This document shows, in pieces, positions 48,617 to 57,312 of a stretch of DNA of 64,000 bases; the first letter of the stretch is position 1, and every line of letters starts with the position of its first letter. The stretch comes from UBA8919 sp041658185 (GTDB lineage Bacteria > Elusimicrobiota > UBA8919). The notes under the pieces were generated by a model that was not told the origin of the DNA, did no database searches, and saw nothing but the letters and a program-made list of their open reading frames with translations. A program made the position numbers and the translations under genes. The stretch spans positions 1 to 64,000 of the forward strand of contig JBBAAR010000008.1 of assembly GCA_041658185.1 (NCBI GenBank). Reading direction: 5' to 3'.

Positions 48617-50464
48617 ATGAATAAAAAAATATCAATTTATCTGATGCTTTTGATTTTTGTTTCCGTCGGAGTTTATTCCAATTCTGTTTTTAATAAATTT
48701 GCGTTTGACGATGTCCACATCGTTGAAAATAATCCGCTGATAAAAAATACGTTCCGCGGTGCAGGGTTGCTTTTCAAGAGCGAATACGGGGCGCAAACGG
48801 ACTTCGCCGGAGTAAAAATTTACAGACCTCTGGTTATGGTTTCGTATCTTTTAACAAATATTTTTTCCGGTAATAAACCTATCTTTCATCATTTAGGGAA
48901 CGTAATTTTACAGACGATAAATGTCCTGCTCGTTTTTTTTCTTTGCAAACAGTTGCTTGCATTTTTTTACAAAAAAGAAGGTTTTGAAACAGAGGCATTT
49001 TTATGCGCTTTGTTTTTTGCGGTTCATCCTGTTCACGCGGAGGTTGTAGCCGGCATTGTCGGGCGGTCGGAAATTTTAGCGGGGTTTTTCTGTTTTGTTT
49101 CGTTCCTGCTTTACATTAAAAACAATCTTTTTTGGTCCATGGTTGTTTTTTTTCTCGCCCTTTTATCAAAAGAAAACTCCGTCGCATTGTTAGGTTTAAT
49201 TTTTTTTTACGAGGTTCTTTTCAATAAAAAATTGTCAAAATCAATAATCGGTTTTTTCGGGATTTTTGTTTTCTGGCTTATTGTCAAATATTTTGCCATC
49301 GGCGGCATTTTTACCGGTAGCGAGAGATATTTCAAGGAGGGCTTGGCCGTTAGGGTTTTTACGATGAGCAAAGCGACGTTATTCTACATAAAACTTATGT
49401 TTATCCCGTATCCGTTGAACCCCGATTGGGGCTTGAGCGATATCATTTCAATTTCACAAACATTTTTCGAGCCGTTTGTCATTTTAAGTTTTTTAACCCT
49501 TGCCGCCGTGTTTTTTGCCGCATACAAAATGATAAAAATAAATCCGGTTTTTGCATTTTCAATTTTATGGTTTTTCGCCTTTCTTTTTCCGGTGTCCAAC
49601 ATCATTCCAATAGGCGATTTTATCGCCGAGAGATTTTTATATATTCCTTCATTCGGTTTTTGTCTGTTTGCCGGCGATTTGGTCCATCGTAATAAAAAAC
49701 TGATAAAAATTGCACCGCTTATTTTGGTAATTTTTTCTTTTATCACAGTGAAACAAAATACCGTCTGGAAAAACAATATGTCGCTATGGACGTACACCGC
49801 TCAAAAATTTCCGAAAAATTGGCGTGCGTTCTGGGAATTGGGCAAATGTTACCGGACTGAGAAAAATGCCGGCGATACGATAAAGTATTTCAAAAAATCA
49901 ATAGCATTAAGAGAGACGGATTTAGTTCTGTATGATTTAGCGGTTGAGTTGAGAAAAAAAGGCGATTGTCCTTCTGCAATTGAGTCGCTCAACATTCTTA
50001 TCGGCATTGACGGGAAAAGTGCAAAGGCGTATCTTGAAAGAGCAAAATGTTACGGTCATACAGGCAGTTATAAAGATGCCGTCTCGGATTTTCAGACCGC
50101 CGCACTTTTGTCGCCGAAAGACGACAACATTTTTTACGAGGCCGGCAGGTTTTATATTTTAAGAGGCGATTTGTCGTCGGCAAAAAATAATTTTAAGAAA
50201 GCGGCGGAACTTAACGGCAAAAACGCGAATGCTCTCGTGGGCGTCGGCGTATGTTTTTATCAAATGAAAAATTTTAAGATTGCAAAAAACTATTTTTCCG
50301 CTGCCCTGAGAATTGATTCTCAAAATACGGAAGCCATGTATAATCTTATAGTCGTAAATGTATCGCTTGGGAATAAGGAAGAGGCGAAATCACTTTTAGA
50401 AAAATACAAAAATCTTAACCCTGATGACCCAAAAATCAGCCGGATTGAGGCGGGTATTTTATGA
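48617..50464 (+). CDS. TMTC-like membrane protein with TPR tail
   Basis: The 615-aa protein has about ten membrane helices (residues 1-370), the first loop KFAFDDVHIVENNPLI with the DD pair seen in its paralogue at 42630, and TPR units from about residue 395. It probably belongs to the same O-glycosyltransferase-like family. The gene overlaps the patatin gene by 4 bases. Confidence 0.8.
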   Translation: MNKKISIYLMLLIFVSVGVYSNSVFNKFAFDDVHIVENNPLIKNTFRGAGLLFKSEYGAQTDFAGVKIYRPLVMVSYLLTNIFSGNKPIFHHLGNVILQTINVLLVFFLCKQLLAFFYKKEGFETEAFLCALFFAVHPVHAEVVAGIVGRSEILAGFFCFVSFLLYIKNNLFWSMVVFFLALLSKENSVALLGLIFFYEVLFNKKLSKSIIGFFGIFVFWLIVKYFAIGGIFTGSERYFKEGLAVRVFTMSKATLFYIKLMFIPYPLNPDWGLSDIISISQTFFEPFVILSFLTLAAVFFAAYKMIKINPVFAFSILWFFAFLFPVSNIIPIGDFIAERFLYIPSFGFCLFAGDLVHRNKKLIKIAPLILVIFSFITVKQNTVWKNNMSLWTYTAQKFPKNWRAFWELGKCYRTEKNAGDTIKYFKKSIALRETDLVLYDLAVELRKKGDCPSAIESLNILIGIDGKSAKAYLERAKCYGHTGSYKDAVSDFQTAALLSPKDDNIFYEAGRFYILRGDLSSAKNNFKKAAELNGKNANALVGVGVCFYQMKNFKIAKNYFSAALRIDSQNTEAMYNLIVVNVSLGNKEEAKSLLEKYKNLNPDDPKISRIEAGIL

Positions 50465-51390
50465 GAAAATTTAAAATAGGGCTGGCTTTAGGCGGCGGCG
50501 GTGCGAGGGGAATCGCCCATATCGGCGTGCTGAAAGTTCTTGAAAAAAACGGCGTCAAGCCGGATTTCGTTGCGGGGACATCTATGGGAGCGATTATCGG
50601 CGCTATGTATTGCGCAGGATTATCAACGGATGAGATGGAAAAAAAAGTTGCCCTGTTTATTTCTACGGATATTTACAGAGAGCTGAAATTTGACAAAATG
50701 ACATCTCCCGAATCAAAAAATATTTTTACCGAGATATTCGGAAAAATAAAAGAGAAGTCACTTTTTTATCTCTCCGGAATTAAACCGGCGTTTCTGGAAA
50801 AAAAATCAATTGACAAAATGATAGAGTTTTTTCTGCCGGACATTGATTTTATAGATTTGAAAATTCCGTTTGCCTGCGTGGCGGTGGATATTTTACAGGG
50901 GAAAGAGGTTGTATTCCAAAAAGGTCCTATCTGGGAAGCAGTGGCTTCCAGCATTTCAATTCCCGGAATTATGCCGCCTGTAAAATATGAGGGCGGAGTT
51001 TTGGTTGACGGCGGCGCGGTCCAAATTGTTCCCGTTAAGGTCTTGAAAGATTCCGGTTGCGATTTCTCAATAGGCGTTGATGTCAGCGCCGGACTTTTTG
51101 CTGTTTCGGAAGATGAACTGAAAAGCGCTTTTGATATCACCCATCGTACAAGTGAAATTGCACTTTCGGTATTAAGACAGATTCAAATTAAAAATGTTGA
51201 TTTTTTAGTCAAGCCGGAGGTTCAAAATATAAAATGGTTTGAAATAAAAAAATTCCGCGAGTGTATTTTAGCCGGTGAAACGGATGTATTAGAGAAAATC
51301 CCGCAACTTAAAAATAAAATAATGACAAAAAAAATAAAAACATTTTTCAGCCGTATGTTTGCTATTGACAAAGCGAAAAAAATAAGTTAA
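50461..51390 (+). CDS. Patatin-like phospholipase (RssA/NTE type)
   Basis: The 309-aa lipid acyl hydrolase has the oxyanion motif GGGGARGIAHIGVL (11-24), the nucleophile elbow GTSMG (GXSXG) and the catalytic Asp in VDGGAV. Such proteins act on membrane phospholipids or lysophospholipids. Overlaps the TMTC-like gene by 4 bases and is followed by rpmH after 12 bases. Confidence 0.92.
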   Translation: MRKFKIGLALGGGGARGIAHIGVLKVLEKNGVKPDFVAGTSMGAIIGAMYCAGLSTDEMEKKVALFISTDIYRELKFDKMTSPESKNIFTEIFGKIKEKSLFYLSGIKPAFLEKKSIDKMIEFFLPDIDFIDLKIPFACVAVDILQGKEVVFQKGPIWEAVASSISIPGIMPPVKYEGGVLVDGGAVQIVPVKVLKDSGCDFSIGVDVSAGLFAVSEDELKSAFDITHRTSEIALSVLRQIQIKNVDFLVKPEVQNIKWFEIKKFRECILAGETDVLEKIPQLKNKIMTKKIKTFFSRMFAIDKAKKIS

Positions 51391-51402
51391 AATAAAAAAA
51401 TC

Positions 51403-51537
51403 ATGAAACCGACTTTTAATCCGAATGTAAGAAGAAAGAAAAAACACAAAGGATTCCGCGCTAAGATGAAAACTTCAGGCGGAAGAAATGTTTTAAGCCG
51501 TCGCAGAAATAAGGGCAGAAAAAATCTGATACCGTAA
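51403..51537 (+). CDS. rpmH: Ribosomal protein bL34
   Basis: A 44-aa basic protein read from the sequence: it begins MKPTFNPNVRRKKKHKGFRA and ends RRRNKGRKNLIP. The HGFR-like KGFRAKM and LSRRRNKGRK segments are diagnostic of L34. Its stop shares one base with the rnpA start (TAATG). It heads the conserved rpmH-rnpA-yidD-yidC-khpB-mnmE block usually found beside oriC. Confidence 0.97.
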   Translation: MKPTFNPNVRRKKKHKGFRAKMKTSGGRNVLSRRRNKGRKNLIP

Positions 51538-51920
51538 TGGGTTTATCGCGGTTAAACCGTCTGACAAAATCCGATAATTTTGCGAGAATAAAAAAATCCA
51601 AACGCTGCCGGAAATTTTTATCGGGCGGTTTTGTTTTCTATATCTGCCCGAACGGAAAAAATGTTTCCCGTATGGCCGTTGTGTGTTCTTCAAAATTAGG
51701 CGACGCCTGTAAACGCAACCGCTTGAAGCGTCTCGCTCACGAGGTTTTCCGTTTCAATCATACACGGTTTCTGCAAAACGCGGACATTATTGTAATCCCG
51801 CAAAAAGAAGTTATGCCGTCGGTAAATTACCGGTATATTGAAAAACATTTTTTAGAGGCGTTTCAAAAAGCGGGGTTTCTAAGAATGGAACCACAGATGA
51901 ACGCAGATGGACACAGATAA
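51537..51920 (+). CDS. rnpA: Ribonuclease P protein component
   Basis: The 127-aa basic protein assists RNase P RNA in tRNA 5' maturation. The RNR motif is present as KRNRLKRLAHEVFR. The start overlaps the rpmH stop by one base. The last dozen residues (MEPQMNADGHR) are encoded by a dispersed repeat (51889-51999), so the natural C terminus has been replaced or extended. Confidence 0.93.
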   Translation: MGLSRLNRLTKSDNFARIKKSKRCRKFLSGGFVFYICPNGKNVSRMAVVCSSKLGDACKRNRLKRLAHEVFRFNHTRFLQNADIIVIPQKEVMPSVNYRYIEKHFLEAFQKAGFLRMEPQMNADGHR

Positions 51921-51999
51921 AAGTCAGAATTAAGAATTGGGAATTATCTGCGTAAATCGGAGCCTGCCCCCGAATGATTCTATCGGGGGTTTATCTGTG
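51889..51999. repeat. ATCTGTGGTT-type repeat between rnpA and yidD
   Basis: Contains AACCACAGAT, ACGCAGATGGACACAGAT, ATCTGCGTAAATCGG and ATCTGTG, related to 4543-4646 and 57313-57343. A hairpin CCCCCGA/TCGGGGG (51967-51989) lies inside. It encodes the rnpA tail and sits directly before yidD. Confidence 0.65.
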
Positions 52000-52008
52000 C
52001 TAAAAAGA

Positions 52009-52215
52009 ATGAAATCGCTATCGGTTTTTCTTATCAAAATATACCAGTTTTTTGCCGGACTGTTTCCGAAACAGTGCAGGTTTTATCCAAGTTGTTCCGT
52101 CTATGCCGTTGAATCATTGGAAAAATTCGGATTTTTTAAGGGATGGTTTTTAACGATAAAACGGCTTTTTAAGTGCGGTCCGTGGCATCCCGGCGGTTTT
52201 GACCCTGTGCCGTAA
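52009..52215 (+). CDS. yidD: Membrane protein insertion efficiency factor YidD
   Basis: I use ATG 52009, giving 68 aa; a GTG a few codons earlier is possible. The signature CRFYPSCSVYAVESLEKFG and the end KCGPWHPGGFDPVP are diagnostic. YidD is a small inner-membrane-associated protein that assists YidC-dependent insertion. It sits in the conserved position between rnpA and yidC, but the sequence before its start is a dispersed repeat. Confidence 0.93.
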   Translation: MKSLSVFLIKIYQFFAGLFPKQCRFYPSCSVYAVESLEKFGFFKGWFLTIKRLFKCGPWHPGGFDPVP

Positions 52216-52243
52216 AATAGAAAATCAGCGTCTAAGAAGTAAT

Positions 52244-52266
52244 ACAAATGTATCAGTTTTCAGACG
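52244..52266 (+). promoter_or_regulatory. 23-nt motif ACAAATGT-N5-TTTTCAGACG, copy upstream of yidC
   Basis: Exact spacing as at 34393-34415 and 56039-56061. It lies 74-96 bases before the yidC ATG. Confidence 0.65.
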
Positions 52267-52302
52267 ACAAAATTTATTATTAAATTAAATCTTCCGACGA
52301 CT

Positions 52303-52324
52303 AATTAAAACAAATGTTTTAATT
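52303..52324 (+). promoter_or_regulatory. Perfect ACAAATGT-centred dyad before yidC
   Basis: AATTAAAAC and GTTTTAATT flank AAAT, a perfect 9-bp dyad 16 bases before the yidC ATG, preceded by CCGACGACTAATT, which resembles sequence before parB. Confidence 0.6.
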
Positions 52325-52339
52325 TTGAGAGAGAAAAAA

Positions 52340-53860
52340 ATGGAAAAAAGAACTTTTTTGGCAATAATTCTGTCATTGGTAATTCTTTTCGGTTGGAATT
52401 TGCTTTTCAAACCTAAACCCCGCTTCCCGGTAGAAGCGCCCGCTGCAGCGAATACTTGTGAGGTATCGCCGGCAATATCTCCCGGGCAAAAAAACATCGC
52501 ACCGTCAATCCCGTCCCAAAAATCTGCCGCAAAATTTCAGATAGAAACGGACAAGGTGATATATGTTTTAAGCACGGACGGAGCGTCAATTGTAAATTGT
52601 TTTCTCAAAGAGGAGCGGCTGAAAGAAAAAACTACGGTTGAACTCGTATTAAACGGTAAATTATTAAACGATAAGGATACCGGCATCTGGTCAAACATTT
52701 GGGCGAAAAATCAGTCGTGCCAGGCAACTTTTGTCCGTTCAACGGGCGATTTTGATATAGAGAAAACTTTTTATTTTAGTAACAATTCACATATAGTTGA
52801 TGTAAAATATACCGTCTCAAATAAAACCAAATCCCCGAAAAGTTTTGAGGGTTTAACGCTGTCAATCGGCCCCGGGCTCGGTACCGATAAAAAAGAATTA
52901 AAGGAAAATATGAGATTATTAAGAGCAATTTCATATTCGCAAAAAAAAGTTGAAAAATTAAATGCCGGTGTCTATCAATTCCCGTCAAAGTGGGCAGGCA
53001 TTGACAATAGATATTTCCTTTCAGTTTTTTTGAGGACGAATAATGACTTCAAAAATATAAAAGTTGAAAAAGCGGAAAAGTTGCCGTTAATGGAAATTTC
53101 CACCGGTAAAATTGATTTTTTGCCGTCTGAAAAAAAGAGTTTTTCAACGATTGCCTATATAGGTCCGAAGGGTTATACGCATCTTAAGGGGATAAAAGTT
53201 GACGGATTAAAACCGCAACTTGAAAAGGCGGTTGATTTCGGATTTTTCGGCGACCTCGGAGAATTAGCGCTTTCCGCGTTGAATTATATCTATAAATACA
53301 CCCACAATTACGGTTGGGCGATTTTTATAATCTCGGTAATTCTTAATATCATATTTTATCCGCTTTCTAAAAAGTCATTCACATCTGCACAGAAAATGAA
53401 ATTGGTTCAGGGAGATGTAAAGGCACTTCAAATAAAATACAAAAGCGACCCGAAAAAAATGAATACTGAAACATGGGCGCTTTACAAAGCAAAGGGTGTC
53501 AATCCGTTCAGCGGGTGTCTTCCGATGCTGGTCCAGTTGCCTATTTTCTGGGCGCTTTTTACGATGTTGAGAAACGCCTACGAATTGCGCGGTGCATATT
53601 TTATGTTCTGGATAACGGATTTATCGGCGAAAGACCCTTATTATATTTTACCTATTTTAATGGGCGGCGGAATGTTTTTGCAGCAGTGGATGTCCACGAA
53701 CATTGCTGACCCGACGCAGAAGCAGATGATGATAATGATGCCCATAATTTTTACCGTGATGTTTCTCGGATTTCCTTCGGGTCTGGTTATCTACTGGCTT
53801 ACAAACAGCATTGTAACGATTTTGGAGCAGTGGCTTATTTTTAAGAAAGCAAAAGCATGA
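52340..53860 (+). CDS. yidC: Membrane protein insertase YidC
   Basis: The 506-aa protein starts with a membrane helix (FLAIILSLVILFGWNLLF), then a large periplasmic beta domain (about residues 60-320) as in diderm YidC, then the five-helix insertase core with YGWAIFIISVILNIIFYPLS and the SGCLPMLVQLPIFWAL segment. The periplasmic domain supports an outer-membrane organism. I start at ATG 52340 with GAGAGAG upstream, not at the TTG five codons earlier. Confidence 0.96.
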   Translation: MEKRTFLAIILSLVILFGWNLLFKPKPRFPVEAPAAANTCEVSPAISPGQKNIAPSIPSQKSAAKFQIETDKVIYVLSTDGASIVNCFLKEERLKEKTTVELVLNGKLLNDKDTGIWSNIWAKNQSCQATFVRSTGDFDIEKTFYFSNNSHIVDVKYTVSNKTKSPKSFEGLTLSIGPGLGTDKKELKENMRLLRAISYSQKKVEKLNAGVYQFPSKWAGIDNRYFLSVFLRTNNDFKNIKVEKAEKLPLMEISTGKIDFLPSEKKSFSTIAYIGPKGYTHLKGIKVDGLKPQLEKAVDFGFFGDLGELALSALNYIYKYTHNYGWAIFIISVILNIIFYPLSKKSFTSAQKMKLVQGDVKALQIKYKSDPKKMNTETWALYKAKGVNPFSGCLPMLVQLPIFWALFTMLRNAYELRGAYFMFWITDLSAKDPYYILPILMGGGMFLQQWMSTNIADPTQKQMMIMMPIIFTVMFLGFPSGLVIYWLTNSIVTILEQWLIFKKAKA

Positions 53861-53879
53861 TTCTGGAGGTCTATTTATT

Positions 53880-54578
53880 ATGAAAAATGAAATTGAGGTA
53901 ACCGGTAAGACGGTAGATGAGGCGATAGAGAAAGGACTTAAAAAACTTGGAATTGACAAAAAGGCTGCCGAGATAAAAATTCTTGACGAAGGAAAATCCG
54001 GGCTTTTCGGATTGATGGGTTTTTCCCCGGCGCGAATAAAAATTTCAGTTAAAGGCGGGACTACCGCATCTTCAAAAAGTAATGAAAAAAGCGATGAAAT
54101 TAGTTCCGCCCCTCCTGTAGATTACGCTGTCATATCAAAAAATGCCGAAAAAATTATCAAAAAGATACTGGAATTAGCCGGTTTCGTAGCCAAAGTGTCC
54201 ACAGGGACATCGCCTCGCGGTCTCGTCTTAAATATCTCCTGTGATGACAGCGCTATTTTGATAGGCAGGCAGGGACAGACAATAGCGGCGTTGGAATACA
54301 TACTGAAACTGATATTGAGCAAACAGGAAAGCCGCGGGGTAAGAATAACGCTTGACATAGACGGCTACCTTGAAAGAAGGAATGAAAAAATTGTCAATAA
54401 AGCAAGAGAAATAGAAGAGCGGGTAAAAATGAAAAACGAGCCGGTTGAAATAAAACTTCCGGCGAGCGAAAGAAAAATAATACATCTTACTTTGCAGGAC
54501 AGTGAATTTGTTGAAACGGTGTCCGAGGGCGAAGGCGAAGACAGAAAACTTATTGTAAGACCGAAGTCGCGCCCCTAA
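53880..54578 (+). CDS. khpB: KhpB/Jag RNA-binding protein
   Basis: The 232-aa protein has three domains: Jag-N (VTGKTVDEAIEKGLKKLGI, residues 6-50), KH with LIGRQGQTIAALEYIL, and R3H (ERKIIHLTLQ) at the C terminus. KhpB with KhpA binds many RNAs and affects division and cell size in Firmicutes. It follows yidC after 19 bases with GGAGG before the ATG. Confidence 0.92.
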   Translation: MKNEIEVTGKTVDEAIEKGLKKLGIDKKAAEIKILDEGKSGLFGLMGFSPARIKISVKGGTTASSKSNEKSDEISSAPPVDYAVISKNAEKIIKKILELAGFVAKVSTGTSPRGLVLNISCDDSAILIGRQGQTIAALEYILKLILSKQESRGVRITLDIDGYLERRNEKIVNKAREIEERVKMKNEPVEIKLPASERKIIHLTLQDSEFVETVSEGEGEDRKLIVRPKSRP

Positions 54579-54593
54579 TTTTTCCGGAGTTTT

Positions 54594-54620
54594 ACCCCAT
54601 TCTAATTAAGCGGGGTTTTA
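54594..54620 (+). terminator. Weak hairpin between khpB and mnmE
   Basis: ACCCC and GGGGT pair around a 13-nt loop and are followed by TTTA. The stem is short; it may only reduce read-through. Confidence 0.4.
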
Positions 54621-54635
54621 TCAAAGAGGTGCGGG

Positions 54636-56015
54636 GTGAAAATAAATTCTGATGATACGATTGTCGCCATATCCACACTTTCTGGTTTTGCCGGCATAGG
54701 GATTGTCCGTCTCAGCGGTCCCGCGGCATTAAGCATCGCTTCCAAAATCTTCCATCCGAAAACGAAAAAAAAAATTTCAGAACTTTCCGCCAACACTGTC
54801 CATCTCGGGAAAATAAGTGACGGTAAAAAATTTGTTGATGAAGTGCTTTTGACGGTTATGAAAGCTCCGAAATCATATACCCGCGAGGATATAACAGAAA
54901 TTTCCTGCCACGGTGGCCCCGTCCCGCTAAAAAAAACTCTTGAATTGTGCGTCAAATACGGTGCGCGTCTTGCCGACCCCGGCGAATTTACAAAGCGCGC
55001 TTATCTCAACGGGCGGATAGATTTATCTCAGGCCGAGGCGGTCTGCGATATTATAAAGGCAAAAACGGAAGCAGCTCTCTCCTGTGCGGTTAGTCAATTG
55101 AGCGGGGTTTTATCGGAAGAAATAAACAGGCAAAAAAGCGAACTTGTGGACATATTGGCTACAATAGAAGCGGCGATTGACTATTCGGAAGACGAGATAC
55201 CGGTTATAGACGGTGAAGAAGTTCTCGGAAAGGTTGAAAAGGTAGGAACTGCGTTGGAGAAAATCCTTCTGACATTTCAGACCGGCAAAATTTACAGAGA
55301 CGGAGTAAGAACCGCTATTATAGGCAAGCCGAATGTCGGAAAATCGTCGCTTTTGAATGTTTTAGTCGGGCAAAATAGAGCGATTGTAACGGAAATTCCA
55401 GGCACGACAAGGGACATCATAGAGGAGACGATTGACATTTCAGGTATTCCTTTGATTTTGACGGACACCGCCGGCATAAGAAAACACAGCAAAGATATAG
55501 TTGAAAAAATAGGAATTGAGAGGGCGCAGGAGACACTGCAAACTGCCGATTTGGTCCTGTTCGTATTGGACTCATCTTCAGAATTAAGTCATGAAGATTT
55601 TCACATTGCCGAACTGCTTGTTTCAAAAAAAGTTATTCTGGTTTTGAATAAATCCGATAAGCCCTCTAAAATCGGCAATGTTTCTGAGTTGGAAATTCCT
55701 GCTCCGGTTGTTACAATATCCGCTTCAAAAAATGAGGGTTTAGAAGAACTGAAAAAGATTATTTATAATTTGTTTATAACAAGCGATATAAACACCAGCG
55801 ATTTTTTACTTACAAACACAAGGCATAAGATATTAGTTGAGAATGCTTTGAACTCGCTTGAAAAAGCGGCGTCGTCGGTTAAAGACGGCTTATCGGAAGA
55901 GTTCACGGCAACGGATTTGCGGAGTGCTCTGAATTATTTGGGCGAAATTACGGGCGAGGTTCCGACGGAAGAAATACTTGACAGGATTTTTTCAAATTTC
56001 TGCGTCGGAAAATAG
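54636..56015 (+). CDS. mnmE: tRNA modification GTPase MnmE
   Basis: The 459-aa protein starts with GTG after AGAGGTG. It has the formyl-THF-binding N-terminal domain (STLSGFAGIGIVRLSG), a helical domain, the inserted G domain (GKPNVGKSSLLN, TDTAGIR, NKSD) and the C-terminal FCVGK that holds the conserved Cys. With MnmG it forms the carboxymethylaminomethyl modification of U34 in tRNAs. mnmG, usually next to it, lies 6.9 kb downstream, separated by accessory genes. Confidence 0.97.
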   Translation: MKINSDDTIVAISTLSGFAGIGIVRLSGPAALSIASKIFHPKTKKKISELSANTVHLGKISDGKKFVDEVLLTVMKAPKSYTREDITEISCHGGPVPLKKTLELCVKYGARLADPGEFTKRAYLNGRIDLSQAEAVCDIIKAKTEAALSCAVSQLSGVLSEEINRQKSELVDILATIEAAIDYSEDEIPVIDGEEVLGKVEKVGTALEKILLTFQTGKIYRDGVRTAIIGKPNVGKSSLLNVLVGQNRAIVTEIPGTTRDIIEETIDISGIPLILTDTAGIRKHSKDIVEKIGIERAQETLQTADLVLFVLDSSSELSHEDFHIAELLVSKKVILVLNKSDKPSKIGNVSELEIPAPVVTISASKNEGLEELKKIIYNLFITSDINTSDFLLTNTRHKILVENALNSLEKAASSVKDGLSEEFTATDLRSALNYLGEITGEVPTEEILDRIFSNFCVGK

Positions 56016-56038
56016 TTGCTTGAATTTGCTTTTTTTAT

Positions 56039-56061
56039 CGTCTGAAAAATGAAACATTTGT
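56039..56061 (-). promoter_or_regulatory. 23-nt motif ACAAATGT-N5-TTTTCAGACG, copy after mnmE
   Basis: Exact motif on the minus strand between mnmE and the TSUP gene. Confidence 0.6.
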
Positions 56062-56114
56062 TATAGTTTTCCGTTGGCAAATTTTTTTCAGATTTTAATT
56101 AAGAGGAGAGAAAA

Positions 56115-56474
56115 ATGCTCAACATTGCGTATCTAATTGTCGGTTTGGCGGCGGGAATTATGGGCGGGCTGTTCGGACTCGGAGGCGGCACAATTTTAAT
56201 TCCGGCACTTGTTTATTTTTTCAAAATGACTCAACATCAGGCACAAGGGACATCTCTTGCTGCTATGATTCCGCCGATAGGACTTCTTGCAGCCGTAAAA
56301 TATTATCAAGCAGGGCATGTAAATATAAAAATTGCCGCACTTGTTGCTGTTGGCTTTTTTATCGGCGGATTTTTCGGCGGCGCTCTCGCACAACCGGTCA
56401 GCGACCCGGTCCTTAAAAAAATCTTCGGTGTTTTTATCGTAATAGTCGGGTTAAATATGTTTTTCGGAAAATAA
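56115..56474 (+). CDS. Half-size TSUP (TauE/SafE) transporter
   Basis: The 119-aa protein is one TSUP repeat: about four membrane helices with GLFGLGGGTILIPAL and the QGTSLAAMIPP loop. Full TSUP proteins have two such repeats; a half unit would act as a dimer. The family moves sulfite, sulfoacetate or other anions. AGGAG precedes the ATG. The next gene starts after 1 base. Confidence 0.85.
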   Translation: MLNIAYLIVGLAAGIMGGLFGLGGGTILIPALVYFFKMTQHQAQGTSLAAMIPPIGLLAAVKYYQAGHVNIKIAALVAVGFFIGGFFGGALAQPVSDPVLKKIFGVFIVIVGLNMFFGK

Positions 56475-56475
56475 A

Positions 56476-57312
56476 ATGCAAAAAATTTTCAAGGCACGGT
56501 TCCTGATTTTACTTTTAACTTTTTGCTCTTGTTCTTTCCATCGTCCGAAACAAAAAGTTTGCAAAATAATTTATGAACAGGATTTCCCCATATCATTAGA
56601 ATCTGTCGCAGTTTTTCCGGTTAGAATAGGATTCCCCACCGCATCTGCAACCGAATTCATCCCGCTTGTCAAATCACCGCTTATTATAGAAAATAAATCA
56701 GAGGATTGGCTCGGCCGCCGAGAGGAAAAAATGATAGTTGACTTTGAGACAGCCGAAAAAATAAGCAATATCACATCCGAGCATTTTTATACCATTTTGA
56801 TAAAAAAGAAAAAGTATCGCCGCCTCGTCCATCCTGACACCGTAAGAAATGTAATGCTGAATAAAAAAACCTGGGGTATCGGTAATTTTAAGAGAGTAGA
56901 TGATTTAAACAATCCCGAAACCCTTAAAAAATTATATGAAATTTCCGACGAATTAAAAGTTGACAGTTTGCTTATCAGCGTTATAAAAAAATGCGAAACG
57001 ATTATTATTAATAAAAATGTAAAATCAACCGGTAGACGGGACTTCGGCGAGTATCAGAAAAGTATGAGTTATTCTTATAAATTTGAACTTGAATCAGGAC
57101 TTTTCGCCGCCTCCGAGAAAAAAATCGTTTGGATTGGCGAAAGCAGAGAAACAAAATCAAACCGCACGCCGGAGTTAGAGCAGAATATACTTGTCGCATT
57201 CGCCACAAACGGACTTGAAAAATTTTTTAGAAAATATCTGACGGAAAAAATTTTAAGGGAGGAACCGGAATATCAATGCGTGTTAAAAATAATAAATACC
57301 TTGCCATTTTGA
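56476..57312 (+). CDS. Hypothetical lipoprotein
   Basis: A 278-aa protein with a lipobox-like start (ILLLTFCSCS), so C18 or C20 may be lipid-modified. The rest is beta/alpha without a known motif. The last residues overlap the amidase gene by 37 bases. Its end lies beside a dispersed repeat at 57313, so the C terminus may be altered. I do not recognise the family. Confidence 0.6.
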   Translation: MQKIFKARFLILLLTFCSCSFHRPKQKVCKIIYEQDFPISLESVAVFPVRIGFPTASATEFIPLVKSPLIIENKSEDWLGRREEKMIVDFETAEKISNITSEHFYTILIKKKKYRRLVHPDTVRNVMLNKKTWGIGNFKRVDDLNNPETLKKLYEISDELKVDSLLISVIKKCETIIINKNVKSTGRRDFGEYQKSMSYSYKFELESGLFAASEKKIVWIGESRETKSNRTPELEQNILVAFATNGLEKFFRKYLTEKILREEPEYQCVLKIINTLPF

